A DNA stretch of 64,000 nt from Prevotella sp. UBA2742 (GTDB lineage Bacteria; Bacteroidota; Bacteroidia; Bacteroidales; Bacteroidaceae): NCBI GenBank assembly GCA_002353485.1, contig DEJS01000001.1, positions 9,375-73,374 of the forward strand, written 5' to 3'. The notes under the pieces are model-generated. The model was not told where the DNA came from. It searched no databases and saw only the letters and a program-made list of their open reading frames with translations. Position 1 is the stretch's first letter. The number at the start of each line of letters is the position of its first letter. Positions 19,913 to 27,819 of the stretch are shown piece by piece. A program made the position numbers and the translations under genes.

Positions 19913-21022
19913 CTACTTCTGTATCAGCAGCACTATCATCTGCAGGGCGAAGTCAAAGAATACTATCCTGCCGTTGGCGTTTTGTCCGATGTCGCGGATG
20001 GCCAGCGTGGCCAGGTCGCTGATGGGCAGCACGTTGGCCTCGTTGATGAATCGTGCGAAGTTGCGCGCGAAGTCTTCCTCGCGCTGTGTCATGTAGCACA
20101 GCTCTGGCTGTCCGAAGTTGTACATGAAGTTCTCGCGTACCAGTCTGAGGAAGTACTCCAGAAACCGCTTCTGCTGCTCGCGTCCCATCGTCCCCAGCCG
20201 TTCCGACCATGCCTTCAGGTCCTTCACCTTGCGCTGGTATGCCAGCCGCATCAGGCTCTGAAACAAGTCCAGGAACAGCTCGTTCTCCGAGTCCGTGCTC
20301 AGCATTTCCAGCGCCTTCAGCCAGCTTCCGTTGGCCATGCGCGTCAAGCGCTGCGCCACGTCGTCGCTCAGGCCGCGTTTCTCTATCAGGGCCTGTCGTA
20401 TGTCGCTGTCGGCTATCTTGCGTATGTCAATGCGCTGCACCCTGCTGCGTATGGTCTCCAGCAGTCGGTCGGGTTCTTCCGACACCATGATGAATACGGT
20501 CTGCGAGGGCGGCTCCTCCAGCAGCTTCAGAATCTTGTTGGCGCACTCCGTATTCATGCGCTCAGGCAGCCATATCACCGACACCTTATAGCCGCCCTGA
20601 CTCGACTTCAGCGACAGCTTGCGTATCAGGTCGTCGCTTTCGCCTGCGGTGATGATGGCCTGCTGGTTGTCGCCCCCCATCTGCTCCAGCCACTCGTTCA
20701 TGGTGAAGTAGGGTCCGGCCGTCAGCATCTCGTGCCATTGCTGCACGAAATCGTCCGACACCGGCTTGTGGTCGGCACTCATCGACTGCAGCTTGATGGT
20801 CGGGTAGGTGAAGTGCAGGTCGGGATGCTCCAGTTTGTCCAGCATGGCCTCATCGTTAGGCGTTCTGCTTAGCAGCACCTGTGCCAGCCCTATGGCCAGC
20901 GCCATCTTGCCGCAGCCCGTCGGACCGCACAGCATCAGTGCGTGGGGCAACCGGTGTTCCTCCACCAGCTGCATCAGCCGCTGTTGTGCCTCGCGTTGCC
21001 CTATTACCTCACTGAACTTCAT
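19913..21022 (-). CDS. holB: DNA polymerase III delta' subunit
   Basis: A 369-residue clamp-loader subunit starting at 21022 (MKFSEVIGQREAQQRL). The AAA+ core has Walker A GPTGCGKM and the stretch ECANKILKLLEEPP typical of gamma/delta' proteins. The zinc module cysteines of E. coli delta' are absent, as in many Bacteroidota. The gap to metF consists of purine-rich 7-bp repeats that look like several Shine-Dalgarno sequences in a row. Confidence 0.9.
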   Translation of the reverse strand: MKFSEVIGQREAQQRLMQLVEEHRLPHALMLCGPTGCGKMALAIGLAQVLLSRTPNDEAMLDKLEHPDLHFTYPTIKLQSMSADHKPVSDDFVQQWHEMLTAGPYFTMNEWLEQMGGDNQQAIITAGESDDLIRKLSLKSSQGGYKVSVIWLPERMNTECANKILKLLEEPPSQTVFIMVSEEPDRLLETIRSRVQRIDIRKIADSDIRQALIEKRGLSDDVAQRLTRMANGSWLKALEMLSTDSENELFLDLFQSLMRLAYQRKVKDLKAWSERLGTMGREQQKRFLEYFLRLVRENFMYNFGQPELCYMTQREEDFARNFARFINEANVLPISDLATLAIRDIGQNANGRIVFFDFALQMIVLLIQK

Positions 21023-21055
21023 CTCTCGTCTCTCCAATCTCTCCACTCTCCACTC
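21023..21055 (-). repeat. Polypurine 7-bp repeat filling the metF-holB gap
   Basis: Read on the minus strand this 33-bp gap is made of GGAGAG units spaced 7-9 bp apart, ending ACGAGAG directly before the holB ATG. Each unit resembles a Shine-Dalgarno core, which is unusual because most genes in this window have none. Confidence 0.65.
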
Positions 21056-22015
21056 TCACAGCAGCCGTCTGGCCACTTCCACCACCGAGTCTACTGCCGA
21101 TACGGTGTAGAAATGTATGTTCTTCACTCCGTGCTCGTACAGCTCGCGGCACTGCTGCGTGGTCCACTCTACGCCAAGGCGCATGGCCTGCTCGTCGGTC
21201 TTGCACTTCACAATCTCCCTGGCCAGCGCCTCGGGAATGTCGCAGTGGAATGTTTTTGGCACTACCGTCAGCTGGCTCAGCTTGGCAAAGGGCTTGATGC
21301 CGGGCACGATGGGTATGGTGATGCCCATCTGGCGTGCCTTCTCCACAAAGCTGAAGTACTTCTCGTTGTCGAAAAACAGCTGTGTCACGGCATACTGTGC
21401 TCCCAGGTCCTGCTTCTGCTTCAGGTACTCCATGTCGCGCTCCAGGTTGGGGGCCTCCTCGTGCTTCTCTGGATAGCAGGCCACTCCGAAGTCGAACTTG
21501 GGCCCGGGGTGCTTGATGGGTGTGCCGTCGGCAAAGTAGCCCTCGTTGAACCGTACCACCTGGCGTATCAGGTCGGTGGTGTGTGCATGTCCGCCCTTTG
21601 TCGGTGTAAAGCGGCTGTCCTCCTTGGCCTTGTCGCCGCGCAGCAGCATCAGGTTGCGAATGCCCAGGAACTGCAGGTCCAGCAGCTCGTACTCTGTCTG
21701 CTCTATGGTGGTGCCGCTACATATGATATGCGGCTCCACGGGTATGTCGTAGCGCTGCTGTATGGCCGCTGCGATGGCTATGGTGCCTGGGCGGCGCCGT
21801 ATGCGCTGCCGCTCAAACTGTCCGTTCTCCAGCTCGCGGTACACGTACTCCGAGTGGTGCGTGGTAATATTGATGAATGCCGGGTTGAAGCCTGCCAGCT
21901 TGTCGATGGTGGCATAGAGTGCCTCGATGCCGTTGCCCTTCAGGGGCGGCAGCACTTCGAACGAGAAGCGGCGCTCGTCGCCGTCTTGCCTGTTGATGTA
22001 GTCAGCTACTGTCAT
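21056..22015 (-). CDS. metF: Methylenetetrahydrofolate reductase
   Basis: A 319-residue TIM-barrel flavoprotein that makes 5-methyl-THF for methionine synthesis. FSFEVLPPLKGNG near the N-terminus carries the catalytic glutamate; GGHAHTTDLIRQV and DLGAQYAVTQLFFD fit the FAD/folate site. I chose ATG 22015 (MTVADYINRQ); ATG 22033 is also in frame but would lie only 8 bp from the -7 box at 22041-22048. It is the first gene of metF-holB-ricT-gldH. Confidence 0.93.
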   Translation of the reverse strand: MTVADYINRQDGDERRFSFEVLPPLKGNGIEALYATIDKLAGFNPAFINITTHHSEYVYRELENGQFERQRIRRRPGTIAIAAAIQQRYDIPVEPHIICSGTTIEQTEYELLDLQFLGIRNLMLLRGDKAKEDSRFTPTKGGHAHTTDLIRQVVRFNEGYFADGTPIKHPGPKFDFGVACYPEKHEEAPNLERDMEYLKQKQDLGAQYAVTQLFFDNEKYFSFVEKARQMGITIPIVPGIKPFAKLSQLTVVPKTFHCDIPEALAREIVKCKTDEQAMRLGVEWTTQQCRELYEHGVKNIHFYTVSAVDSVVEVARRLL

Positions 22016-22040
22016 CTTCGTGTCAATGCACATTAGGCTG

Positions 22041-22048
22041 CAAAGTTA
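22041..22048 (-). promoter_or_regulatory. -7 box of the metF operon
   Basis: CAAAGTTA on the plus strand is TAACTTTG on the minus strand. Transcription would begin about 7 bp downstream, near 22034, so a start at 22015 leaves a short leader and a start at 22033 almost none. Confidence 0.5.
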
Positions 22049-22261
22049 CTCAGAATAATCGAGACGGCAAAATAAAATCGTACTTATTTGCAGCCCGGCC
22101 ACGACGGCCTCAGCCGGCGTCACCTTGTGGCTCAGCTCCGGTCGCCGGCCCGTCACCCGCAGCACGTCGTCGGCCAGCATGCGGGCCGCAATGGTCACTA
22201 CGGCATGGTCGCCGGCGTCTTTGTGTCTTGGTGGTGAACGTCTTATTTATTCTTCTTTCAT
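22046..22261 (-). pseudogene. Decayed N-terminal fragment of a GH115/alpha-glucuronidase-like enzyme
   Basis: Reading the minus strand from ATG 22261 gives MKEE, a stop, then in the same frame a coherent stretch GDHAVVTIAARMLADDVLRV followed by TGRRPELS, and a stop at 22046. The pattern of alternating hydrophobics and DDVLRVTGRRP resembles the small N-terminal domain that precedes the barrel in GH115 and GH67 glucuronidases. Nothing of the catalytic domain remains. An apparently intact promoter lies just upstream. The family assignment is by eye and tentative; that it is a coding remnant is more secure. Confidence 0.5.
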
Positions 22262-22278
22262 GCTTGAAAAATCTGCTG

Positions 22279-22309
22279 CAAAGATACAATTTATATTTCG
22301 CTTTTCAAA
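22279..22309 (-). promoter_or_regulatory. Consensus promoter upstream of the decayed gene
   Basis: On the minus strand TTTG (22306-22309) is followed by exactly 19 bp and TATCTTTG (22279-22286). It points into the fragment at 22046-22261 and towards metF. Confidence 0.65.
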
Positions 22310-22370
22310 AGCATTTGCCCTGTTTTTACGTTTTTCTTCGTTCCACTCTGGCTCCATAAAATAGAGTGAG

Positions 22371-22414
22371 GGCAAAGTGAACCCAAAGTGAAGGCAAAGT
22401 GAAGGCAAAGTGAG
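22371..22414. repeat. 11-bp tandem repeat between the remnant promoter and the GH51 terminator
   Basis: Four copies of an 11-bp unit (GGCAAAGTGAA and close variants) run from 22371 to 22414, with a degenerate fifth after it. Together with the remnant, its promoter and the GH51 terminator this accounts for most of the 22034-22537 gap. Confidence 0.75.
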
Positions 22415-22445
22415 GGAAAGTAAGGTCGAGGGGGAGCGTGGGGGG

Positions 22446-22485
22446 AAAGAAAATCCGCCGGAGCGCTGCGCAGCGCCTCGGCGGA
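22446..22485 (-). terminator. Terminator of the GH51 gene
   Basis: Bases 22454-22460 pair with 22479-22485 and, after a two-base imperfect step, the inner GCGCTGC pairs with GCAGCGC. On the minus strand the hairpin is followed by TTTTCTTTC. It lies 52 bp after the GH51 stop codon. Confidence 0.85.
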
Positions 22486-22537
22486 CGGGGTCGTGTATTA
22501 TCCGGCGACCGTAATGTTGTATTTTCCGGGCCGTTGC

Positions 22538-24547
22538 TTATTTCTTGATGCGGTAGATGCGGAACGACATGGCGGGCAGCTGGTCGCTGACGGTGGCTTG
22601 CTTCTTGCCGGCTACTACCTGGGCGGTGCCCTTCTGCGGGGTGATGAGCTCGGGGCGCTGTATGCTGTTCTCGTCGTCCATGCCGTCGTGGCTGAGGGTC
22701 CATGTGGTGGCGGTGCCTGCGGTGGTGACGTCAGCCAGGTTCAGCACGACGGGCTGTGCCGTGCGCGAGGTGTTGGCTACCTTGACGATGACTTCCTGGG
22801 TCTTGGCGTCGTAGGCTGCCGATGCGAAGAGACCGTTCTGGCCTTCCAGGTTGGCTACGGGCTGAGACTTGGCCTTCTTGCCCTGGCCTTTCATGGTCAG
22901 CGGCAGCACGTTGGTGCCGGCGTTCAGGGCATAGAGCTGCTGGACGTAGTAGCTGACGGTCTTGAACATCTGGGTGTTGTCGTACCATATCTGGTCGGGG
23001 CGCCACTGCCAGCCGTCGACGTGGGCGAAGAGGGGGGCGGGGGTGGTCATGTGCACCACGTCGGCGTTGCGCTCGAAGCCTGTCATGAAGGCGGCCTCGA
23101 GGATGGCGGCCTCGTAGTGGTTCCACTTCTTGCCCTTGCCGTGGCAGGCGTACTCGCCGGCAAATACCTTCGGGCCCTTGCGGTCGTAGGTGTCGTAGCG
23201 CAGGCCGTGGCTCAGGAACCACTGCTCGTCGCGGTAGTAGTGTTCGTCCACCAGGTCGGCCTTCTGGGCCTTCATGGCCTTCCAGCCGTCCTCAAAGCGG
23301 TAGGTGTTGTCAGGTACGTCCTCGGGCACGGGACCGCTGGTGCCTACTATCTTGATGTCGGGATATTTGGCGCGGATGGCGGCCACGAAGTGCTTCAGGC
23401 GCTCGTAGTAGAACTCGCCCCACTGCTCGTTGCCTACGCCGATGTACTTCATGTTAAAGGGGGCGGGGTGGCCCATGTCGGCACGCACCTTACCCCACTT
23501 CGAGGTGGCGGGGCCGTTGGCGAACTCGATGAGGTCCAGGCAGTCGTCGATGTAGGGCTGCAGGTCGTCGATGGCCACGTGGGCTTTCTCGTTCTCCCAG
23601 TTCTGGTACTGGCAGGCCATGCCTACGTTGAGGATGGGCAGCGGCTCGGCACCGATGTCTTCGGAGAGCTGGAAGAACTCAAAGAAGCCCAAACCGTACG
23701 ACTGGTAGTAGTCGGGGTAGTAGCGGTAGTCGAAGGTGTACTCCCAGCGGTTGTGGTTCAGCGGGCGGTTCTCGACGGGGCCTACTGAGTTCTTCCACTG
23801 GTAGCGCTCCTCGAGGTCGCCGCCCTCGACGATGCATCCGCCGGGGAAGCGGAAGATGCCGGGGTGCAGGTCGGCCAGGGCCTGTGTCAGGTCGCGCCGC
23901 ATACCATTCTCGCGGTTCTTATACGTGTCGACGGGGAACAGCGACACGTGCTCCACGGCCACGGGGTCGGTGCCCTTCAGGAAGATGCGCAGCTTGGCGT
24001 GCTTGTCGTCGCGGGGGGAGGTCAGCGTCACCGTGTACTTCTTCCAATCCTTCGACGTGACGGTCAGCTCCTCTTCTACAAACTCCTGCTTCTCGTCCAT
24101 CGAGTTCTCGTCGATGAGCTGTATGCGCAGCGCGCCCTTACCCTCGGGGGCCTTGGCCCAGACGGAGAAGCGGTACTTCTCGCCCTTCTTGACGCCTATG
24201 CCGAAGAAACCCTCGTTCACCAGACCCGTGCGGCGCTCCTTGTGCTCGGGGTCCTTCAGCACCACATAGTGCGGGTTGCGCTCGAAGGGACCGTCGTCCT
24301 CGACGTTGTACTTGCCAAAGGCCTGCCAACCCATGAGGTGGTCGGGAAATTCAAACGAGCGGTTCTTGACAAGCTCACCATACAAACCGCCGTCGGCAGC
24401 ATAGTTGATGTCTTCAAAGAAGATGCCGTACATGGTAGACTGGATAGGGGCTCCTGTCTTCTTCGTGTTCACGTCGAGCACGTTCTGTGCTGTGGCCGAC
24501 GTCAGTGCGGCAGTCAGAAGCAGCGCACTGGATAGTAGTTTCTTCAT
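22538..24547 (-). CDS. Secreted alpha-L-arabinofuranosidase, GH51
   Basis: A 669-residue enzyme from ATG 24547 with a signal peptide (MKKLLSSALLLTAAL, cleavage near ATAQN). After the N-terminal GH51 region a carbohydrate-binding-like insert lies near residues 75-205, then the barrel: acid/base Glu374 in GVGNEQWG and nucleophile Glu465 in FAGEYACHG. GH51 enzymes remove arabinofuranose side chains from arabinoxylan and arabinan. It stands alone with its own terminator, divergent from a receiver protein; it could serve the xylan locus 20 kb away. Confidence 0.93.
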   Translation of the reverse strand: MKKLLSSALLLTAALTSATAQNVLDVNTKKTGAPIQSTMYGIFFEDINYAADGGLYGELVKNRSFEFPDHLMGWQAFGKYNVEDDGPFERNPHYVVLKDPEHKERRTGLVNEGFFGIGVKKGEKYRFSVWAKAPEGKGALRIQLIDENSMDEKQEFVEEELTVTSKDWKKYTVTLTSPRDDKHAKLRIFLKGTDPVAVEHVSLFPVDTYKNRENGMRRDLTQALADLHPGIFRFPGGCIVEGGDLEERYQWKNSVGPVENRPLNHNRWEYTFDYRYYPDYYQSYGLGFFEFFQLSEDIGAEPLPILNVGMACQYQNWENEKAHVAIDDLQPYIDDCLDLIEFANGPATSKWGKVRADMGHPAPFNMKYIGVGNEQWGEFYYERLKHFVAAIRAKYPDIKIVGTSGPVPEDVPDNTYRFEDGWKAMKAQKADLVDEHYYRDEQWFLSHGLRYDTYDRKGPKVFAGEYACHGKGKKWNHYEAAILEAAFMTGFERNADVVHMTTPAPLFAHVDGWQWRPDQIWYDNTQMFKTVSYYVQQLYALNAGTNVLPLTMKGQGKKAKSQPVANLEGQNGLFASAAYDAKTQEVIVKVANTSRTAQPVVLNLADVTTAGTATTWTLSHDGMDDENSIQRPELITPQKGTAQVVAGKKQATVSDQLPAMSFRIYRIKK

Positions 24548-24591
24548 CATTAGAATTGTTTGTATTGATTGGCATTTAATATTTCTTCCGA

Positions 24592-24623
24592 CAAAATTAG
24601 TTAAAAAGTGTGACATTCGCAAG
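24592..24623 (-). promoter_or_regulatory. Promoter of the GH51 gene
   Basis: On the minus strand CTTG (24620-24623), 20 bp and TAATTTTG (24592-24599), about 45 bp before the start codon. Confidence 0.5.
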
Positions 24624-24642
24624 AAAATTAAAAGAAAATCAT

Positions 24643-24650
24643 TACTTTTG
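24643..24650 (+). promoter_or_regulatory. -7 box of the receiver gene
   Basis: TACTTTTG fits TAnnTTTG and stands 35 bp before ATG 24685. No clear -33 element is seen. Confidence 0.5.
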
Positions 24651-24684
24651 TAGTCTGTTAACGTGAACTAACCATTATTTGCAT

Positions 24685-25035
24685 ATGAAACGGATACTTG
24701 TTGCAGAAGACAACGACAGCAACTACATGCTGATGACGTACATACTGAAGAACCATTACGAGCTACTTCGTGCCCGCAACGGACAGGAGGCACTCGAAGT
24801 GGCCATGAGCGAAAAGCCCGACATGGTGCTGATGGACATCAAGATGCCCGTGATGGACGGTCTGGAGGCTACCCGGCTCATCAAGGCCAAGATGCCCGAC
24901 ATGGTGGTCATCGCCCTGACGGCCAACGCCTTCGACAGCGACCGCAAGATGGCCATGGAGGCAGGATGCAGCGACTTCCTGTCGAAGCCCGTCAATGCCG
25001 AGAAGTGTCTGAAGACGATACAGAACTATATTTGA
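24685..25035 (+). CDS. Stand-alone response-regulator receiver protein
   Basis: A 116-residue protein consisting only of a CheY-like receiver: acidic pair in LVAEDNDSN, phospho-acceptor Asp in MVLMDIKMPVMDG, switch Thr in ALTANAF and the conserved Lys in FLSKPVN. It has no output domain. I chose ATG 24685; a TTG two codons earlier is also in frame. Receivers of this sequence type are usually fused to hybrid kinases, so this one may relay phosphate. No kinase is adjacent; the nearest in the window is at 58915-60825. Confidence 0.9.
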   Translation: MKRILVAEDNDSNYMLMTYILKNHYELLRARNGQEALEVAMSEKPDMVLMDIKMPVMDGLEATRLIKAKMPDMVVIALTANAFDSDRKMAMEAGCSDFLSKPVNAEKCLKTIQNYI

Positions 25036-25058
25036 ACCATTTTTAAGTTTTAAGATAA

Positions 25059-25094
25059 GAGGGGGGCTTCTGTCGTGATGACAGGAGCCCCCTC
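25059..25094. terminator. Bidirectional terminator between the receiver gene and rseP
   Basis: A 15-16-bp G/C-rich stem (25059-25074 with 25080-25094, one bulged G) and loop GTGAT sits between two convergent stops. T-tracts are poor on both sides; on the minus strand the stem is followed by TTATCTTAAAAC. Confidence 0.7.
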
Positions 25095-25121
25095 GACGTT
25101 ATGATGCCTGCCGGCAGAGGG

Positions 25122-26495
25122 CTACGACAGGTAGCCCAGCCAGCGGAGAATGTCGTTCAGGTTGGCCACCACCATGAGCAGGATGAGAATGCCAAAGCCC
25201 ACGTACTCGGCACGTATCATAAACGTCTCCGAGGGCTTGCGGCGCGTAATCATCTCGTACAGCAGGAACAGCACGTGGCCGCCGTCGAGCGCAGGGATGG
25301 GAAGGATGTTCATGAAGGCAAGGATGATGCTGAGGAAGGCGGTCATCTTCCAGAACATGTACCAGTCCCACATGGGCGGGAACAGGCTGCCAATGGCTCC
25401 GAAGCCGCCCAGCGACTTGGCGCCCTCGGCCGTGAACACGTACTTCATATCGTCGACATACGAGGAGAGCACGTTCCATCCGTACTTCACGCCGGCAGGG
25501 ATGCTCTCCAGAAAGCTGTACTCTACAGTCGTAGGCTGGTAGAGGGCTGCCAGCGAGGGGGCAAAGAAGCCCAGCTTCAGTTCGGGGGTAAGTACCACGG
25601 TGGCGGTGTCGGCCCGGTCGGCACTGCCGTAGACGATGACCACAGTACGCGCCTTCACGGAGTCAGCAGGGGTCTGTGCCGTCAGCAGCATGTCTTCGCG
25701 ACGGCCCAGCAGGTCGACGAACTCGTTGTACGAGTCGACCGGAGCGCCATTCAGGGCCAAAATGTGGTCGCCGGCCTTGATGCCGGCCTTCTCGGCAGGC
25801 GAGCCTGCCATCACGCTGTCGACGCGTGCAGGCAGCAAGGGGCGCACGAACGATGGGTCGGCCTTGATCATGTTCAGCAGGTTCAGGTCGCCAGGCAGGG
25901 CAATGCTCATCGCCTTGCCGTCGCGTAGAATGTCGACACGCTTGGCCTCAGAGATGTCGCGGTAGAGGTCGGCCGAGAAGTCCTTAAATGCACGCGCGTC
26001 GGTTCCTATGAGTATGTCGCCGTCCTTGAAACCGTACGACTTGGCTTCCTCGTTGAACTTCATGCCCAGCGTCATGTCCTTCACGGGGATATAGGTGTCG
26101 CCCCACCAGAAGAGTATCTGGCCATAGATGAACAGGGCCAGCAGAAAGTTGACCAACACGCCGCCTATCATAATGAGCAGGCGTTGCCACGCGGGCTTGG
26201 CACGAAACTCCCAGGGCTGCACGGGCTGTTTCATCTGCTCCGTATCGAAGCTCTCGTCTATCATGCCCGATATCTTGCAGTAGCCGCCCAGCGGGAGCCA
26301 TCCTATGCCATACTCAGTGTCACTGTTCTTAGGCTTGAACTTGAACAGCGAGAACTTCCAGTCGAAGAAAATGTAGAACTTCTCCACCCTTACTCCGAAG
26401 AGTTTTGAGAAGAAGAAATGGCCCCCTTCGTGCAACAGCACCAGCAACGAGATGGCCAGCATGAATTGTAGTACTCTGATTAAAAAAACTTCCAT
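25122..26495 (-). CDS. rseP: Site-2 intramembrane metalloprotease RseP
   Basis: A 457-residue membrane protease. The zinc motif HEGGH is at residues 22-26 in helix 1, a PDZ domain lies in the periplasmic part (GSPAEKAGIKAGDHILALNG), and the second metal-binding motif is ILPIPALDGGHV near the C-terminus. RseP cleaves anti-sigma factors and clears signal peptides inside the membrane. It follows dxr, but a 166-bp gap holding an 8-bp repeat array separates the two. Confidence 0.95.
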   Translation of the reverse strand: MEVFLIRVLQFMLAISLLVLLHEGGHFFFSKLFGVRVEKFYIFFDWKFSLFKFKPKNSDTEYGIGWLPLGGYCKISGMIDESFDTEQMKQPVQPWEFRAKPAWQRLLIMIGGVLVNFLLALFIYGQILFWWGDTYIPVKDMTLGMKFNEEAKSYGFKDGDILIGTDARAFKDFSADLYRDISEAKRVDILRDGKAMSIALPGDLNLLNMIKADPSFVRPLLPARVDSVMAGSPAEKAGIKAGDHILALNGAPVDSYNEFVDLLGRREDMLLTAQTPADSVKARTVVIVYGSADRADTATVVLTPELKLGFFAPSLAALYQPTTVEYSFLESIPAGVKYGWNVLSSYVDDMKYVFTAEGAKSLGGFGAIGSLFPPMWDWYMFWKMTAFLSIILAFMNILPIPALDGGHVLFLLYEMITRRKPSETFMIRAEYVGFGILILLMVVANLNDILRWLGYLS

Positions 26496-26530
26496 TGATG
26501 TTGTTTCGTTATTCTTTTGGTTTCTATTAT

Positions 26531-26654
26531 TTCGAGGCTTCGAGGTTTCGAGGCTTCGAGGTTTCGATGTTCCGAGGCTTCGATGCTTCGAGGTTCCGAT
26601 GCCTCGATGTCCCGATGCTTCGATGTCCCGATGCTTCGATGTTTCGAGGCTTCG
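26531..26654. repeat. 8-bp tandem repeat, 15 copies, between dxr and rseP
   Basis: Fifteen consecutive 8-bp units of the form YYCGAKGY, most often TTCGAGGC, TTCGAGGT or TTCGATGY, run from 26531 to 26650 with a half unit after. Only the Y/Y, G/T and final Y positions vary. Because 8 is not a multiple of 3 and the unit contains no stop, all three plus frames stay open through it. Confidence 0.95.
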
Positions 26655-26661
26655 TTTCCTC

Positions 26662-27819
26662 TTATCCTTTCAGCAGCTCGGTGGCGATGCGGCGTGCCTC
26701 GGCATCGGTGGCCACGTAGGTGTCGTAGTCAGGCTTGGCCGAGTAGGTGCAGCGCTGCATGGTGTCTGCTATGATGTCGCTCATCTGCAGGAACGAGCAG
26801 CGGTCTTCGAGGAAGGCACGATTGACTATCTCGTTGGCCGCATTGACAATGCAGGGCATGTTGCCGCCGCGCTGTATGGCCTCGAAGGCCAGGGCCAGGC
26901 AGCGGAACTTCTGGAGGTCGGGCTCGAAGAACTCCAGCTTCTGGGCGAAGAAGTCAAGGCGTGCGCTGCTCAGGTGCAGGCGCTTTGGGAACGAGAAAGC
27001 ATACTGTATGGGCAGTCGCATGTCGGGCACGCCCAGCTGGGCCTTCACGGCACCGTCCTGGAACTGTACGGCCGAGTGGACGATGCTCTGTGGATGTACC
27101 AGCACCTGTATCTGGGAGGCGCTGACGCCGAAGAGCCATTTGGCCTCGATGACCTCAAAGCCTTTGTTCATCATGGTGGCCGAGTCGATGGTTATCTTGG
27201 CGCCCATATCCCAGGTGGGGTGGCGCAGCGCATCGGCCTTGGTGACGTGCTCAAGCTGCTCCATGGTGAAGTTGCGGAAGGGACCTCCTGAGGCCGTCAG
27301 CAGTATCTTCTCGATGGGGTTCTGGTCTTCGCCCACCAGACTCTGGAAAATGGCCGAGTGCTCGCTGTCGACGGGCAGAATGGCGGCATGATACTCGGAT
27401 GCCAAGTCGCGAATCAGTTCGCCTGCCACCACCAGCGTCTCCTTGTTGGCAAGGCAGATGGTCTTACGGGCCTTGATGGCATGGATGGTGGGCGACAGTC
27501 CGGCAAAGCCGACCATGGCCGTCAGCACCATGTCGATGGGCTGGGCCTCTACTATCTCGTCAAGTGCCTGCTTGCCTGCATACACCTTTACGTCGGGCAG
27601 GTCGTCCATCAGGCGTTTCAGTTCGTCGTAGCGGGCCTCGTTGGCAATGACGATGGCCGCGGGCTTGAACTGATGTGCCTGCTGGGCCAGCAGTTCTATC
27701 TTGTTGTTCGCCGTCAGACAATATACTTCGTAGAGCTCGGAGTGCTCCTCGATGACCTGCAGCGCCTGGGTGCCTATGGACCCGGTGGAGCCGAGGATGG
27801 CTATTTGTCGTTTCTTCAT
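26662..27819 (-). CDS. dxr: 1-deoxy-D-xylulose 5-phosphate reductoisomerase
   Basis: A 385-residue enzyme of the MEP isoprenoid pathway, converting DXP to MEP with NADPH. NADPH-binding GSTGSIGTQAL is at the N-terminus; ANKETLVVAGELI and LPVDSEHSAIFQ carry the metal and substrate residues; GGPFRN and ATMMNKGFEVIEA complete the site. It overlaps rimM by four bases (ATGA). Confidence 0.97.
   Translation of the reverse strand: MKKRQIAILGSTGSIGTQALQVIEEHSELYEVYCLTANNKIELLAQQAHQFKPAAIVIANEARYDELKRLMDDLPDVKVYAGKQALDEIVEAQPIDMVLTAMVGFAGLSPTIHAIKARKTICLANKETLVVAGELIRDLASEYHAAILPVDSEHSAIFQSLVGEDQNPIEKILLTASGGPFRNFTMEQLEHVTKADALRHPTWDMGAKITIDSATMMNKGFEVIEAKWLFGVSASQIQVLVHPQSIVHSAVQFQDGAVKAQLGVPDMRLPIQYAFSFPKRLHLSSARLDFFAQKLEFFEPDLQKFRCLALAFEAIQRGGNMPCIVNAANEIVNRAFLEDRCSFLQMSDIIADTMQRCTYSAKPDYDTYVATDAEARRIATELLKG

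Noticed and set aside
18759..20096. Long plus-strand ORF (445 codons) opposite ricT and holB
   Set aside because: Low-complexity His/Leu/Val-rich translation that spans two well-supported minus-strand genes and their gap.
22493..23788. Long plus-strand ORF (431 codons) opposite GH51
   Set aside because: Antisense shadow in G/C-rich DNA; the minus-strand frame has a signal peptide and GH51 catalytic motifs.
26452..27291. Plus-strand ORF running through the 8-bp repeat into dxr
   Set aside because: Open only because the repeat lacks stops; the remainder is antisense to dxr.
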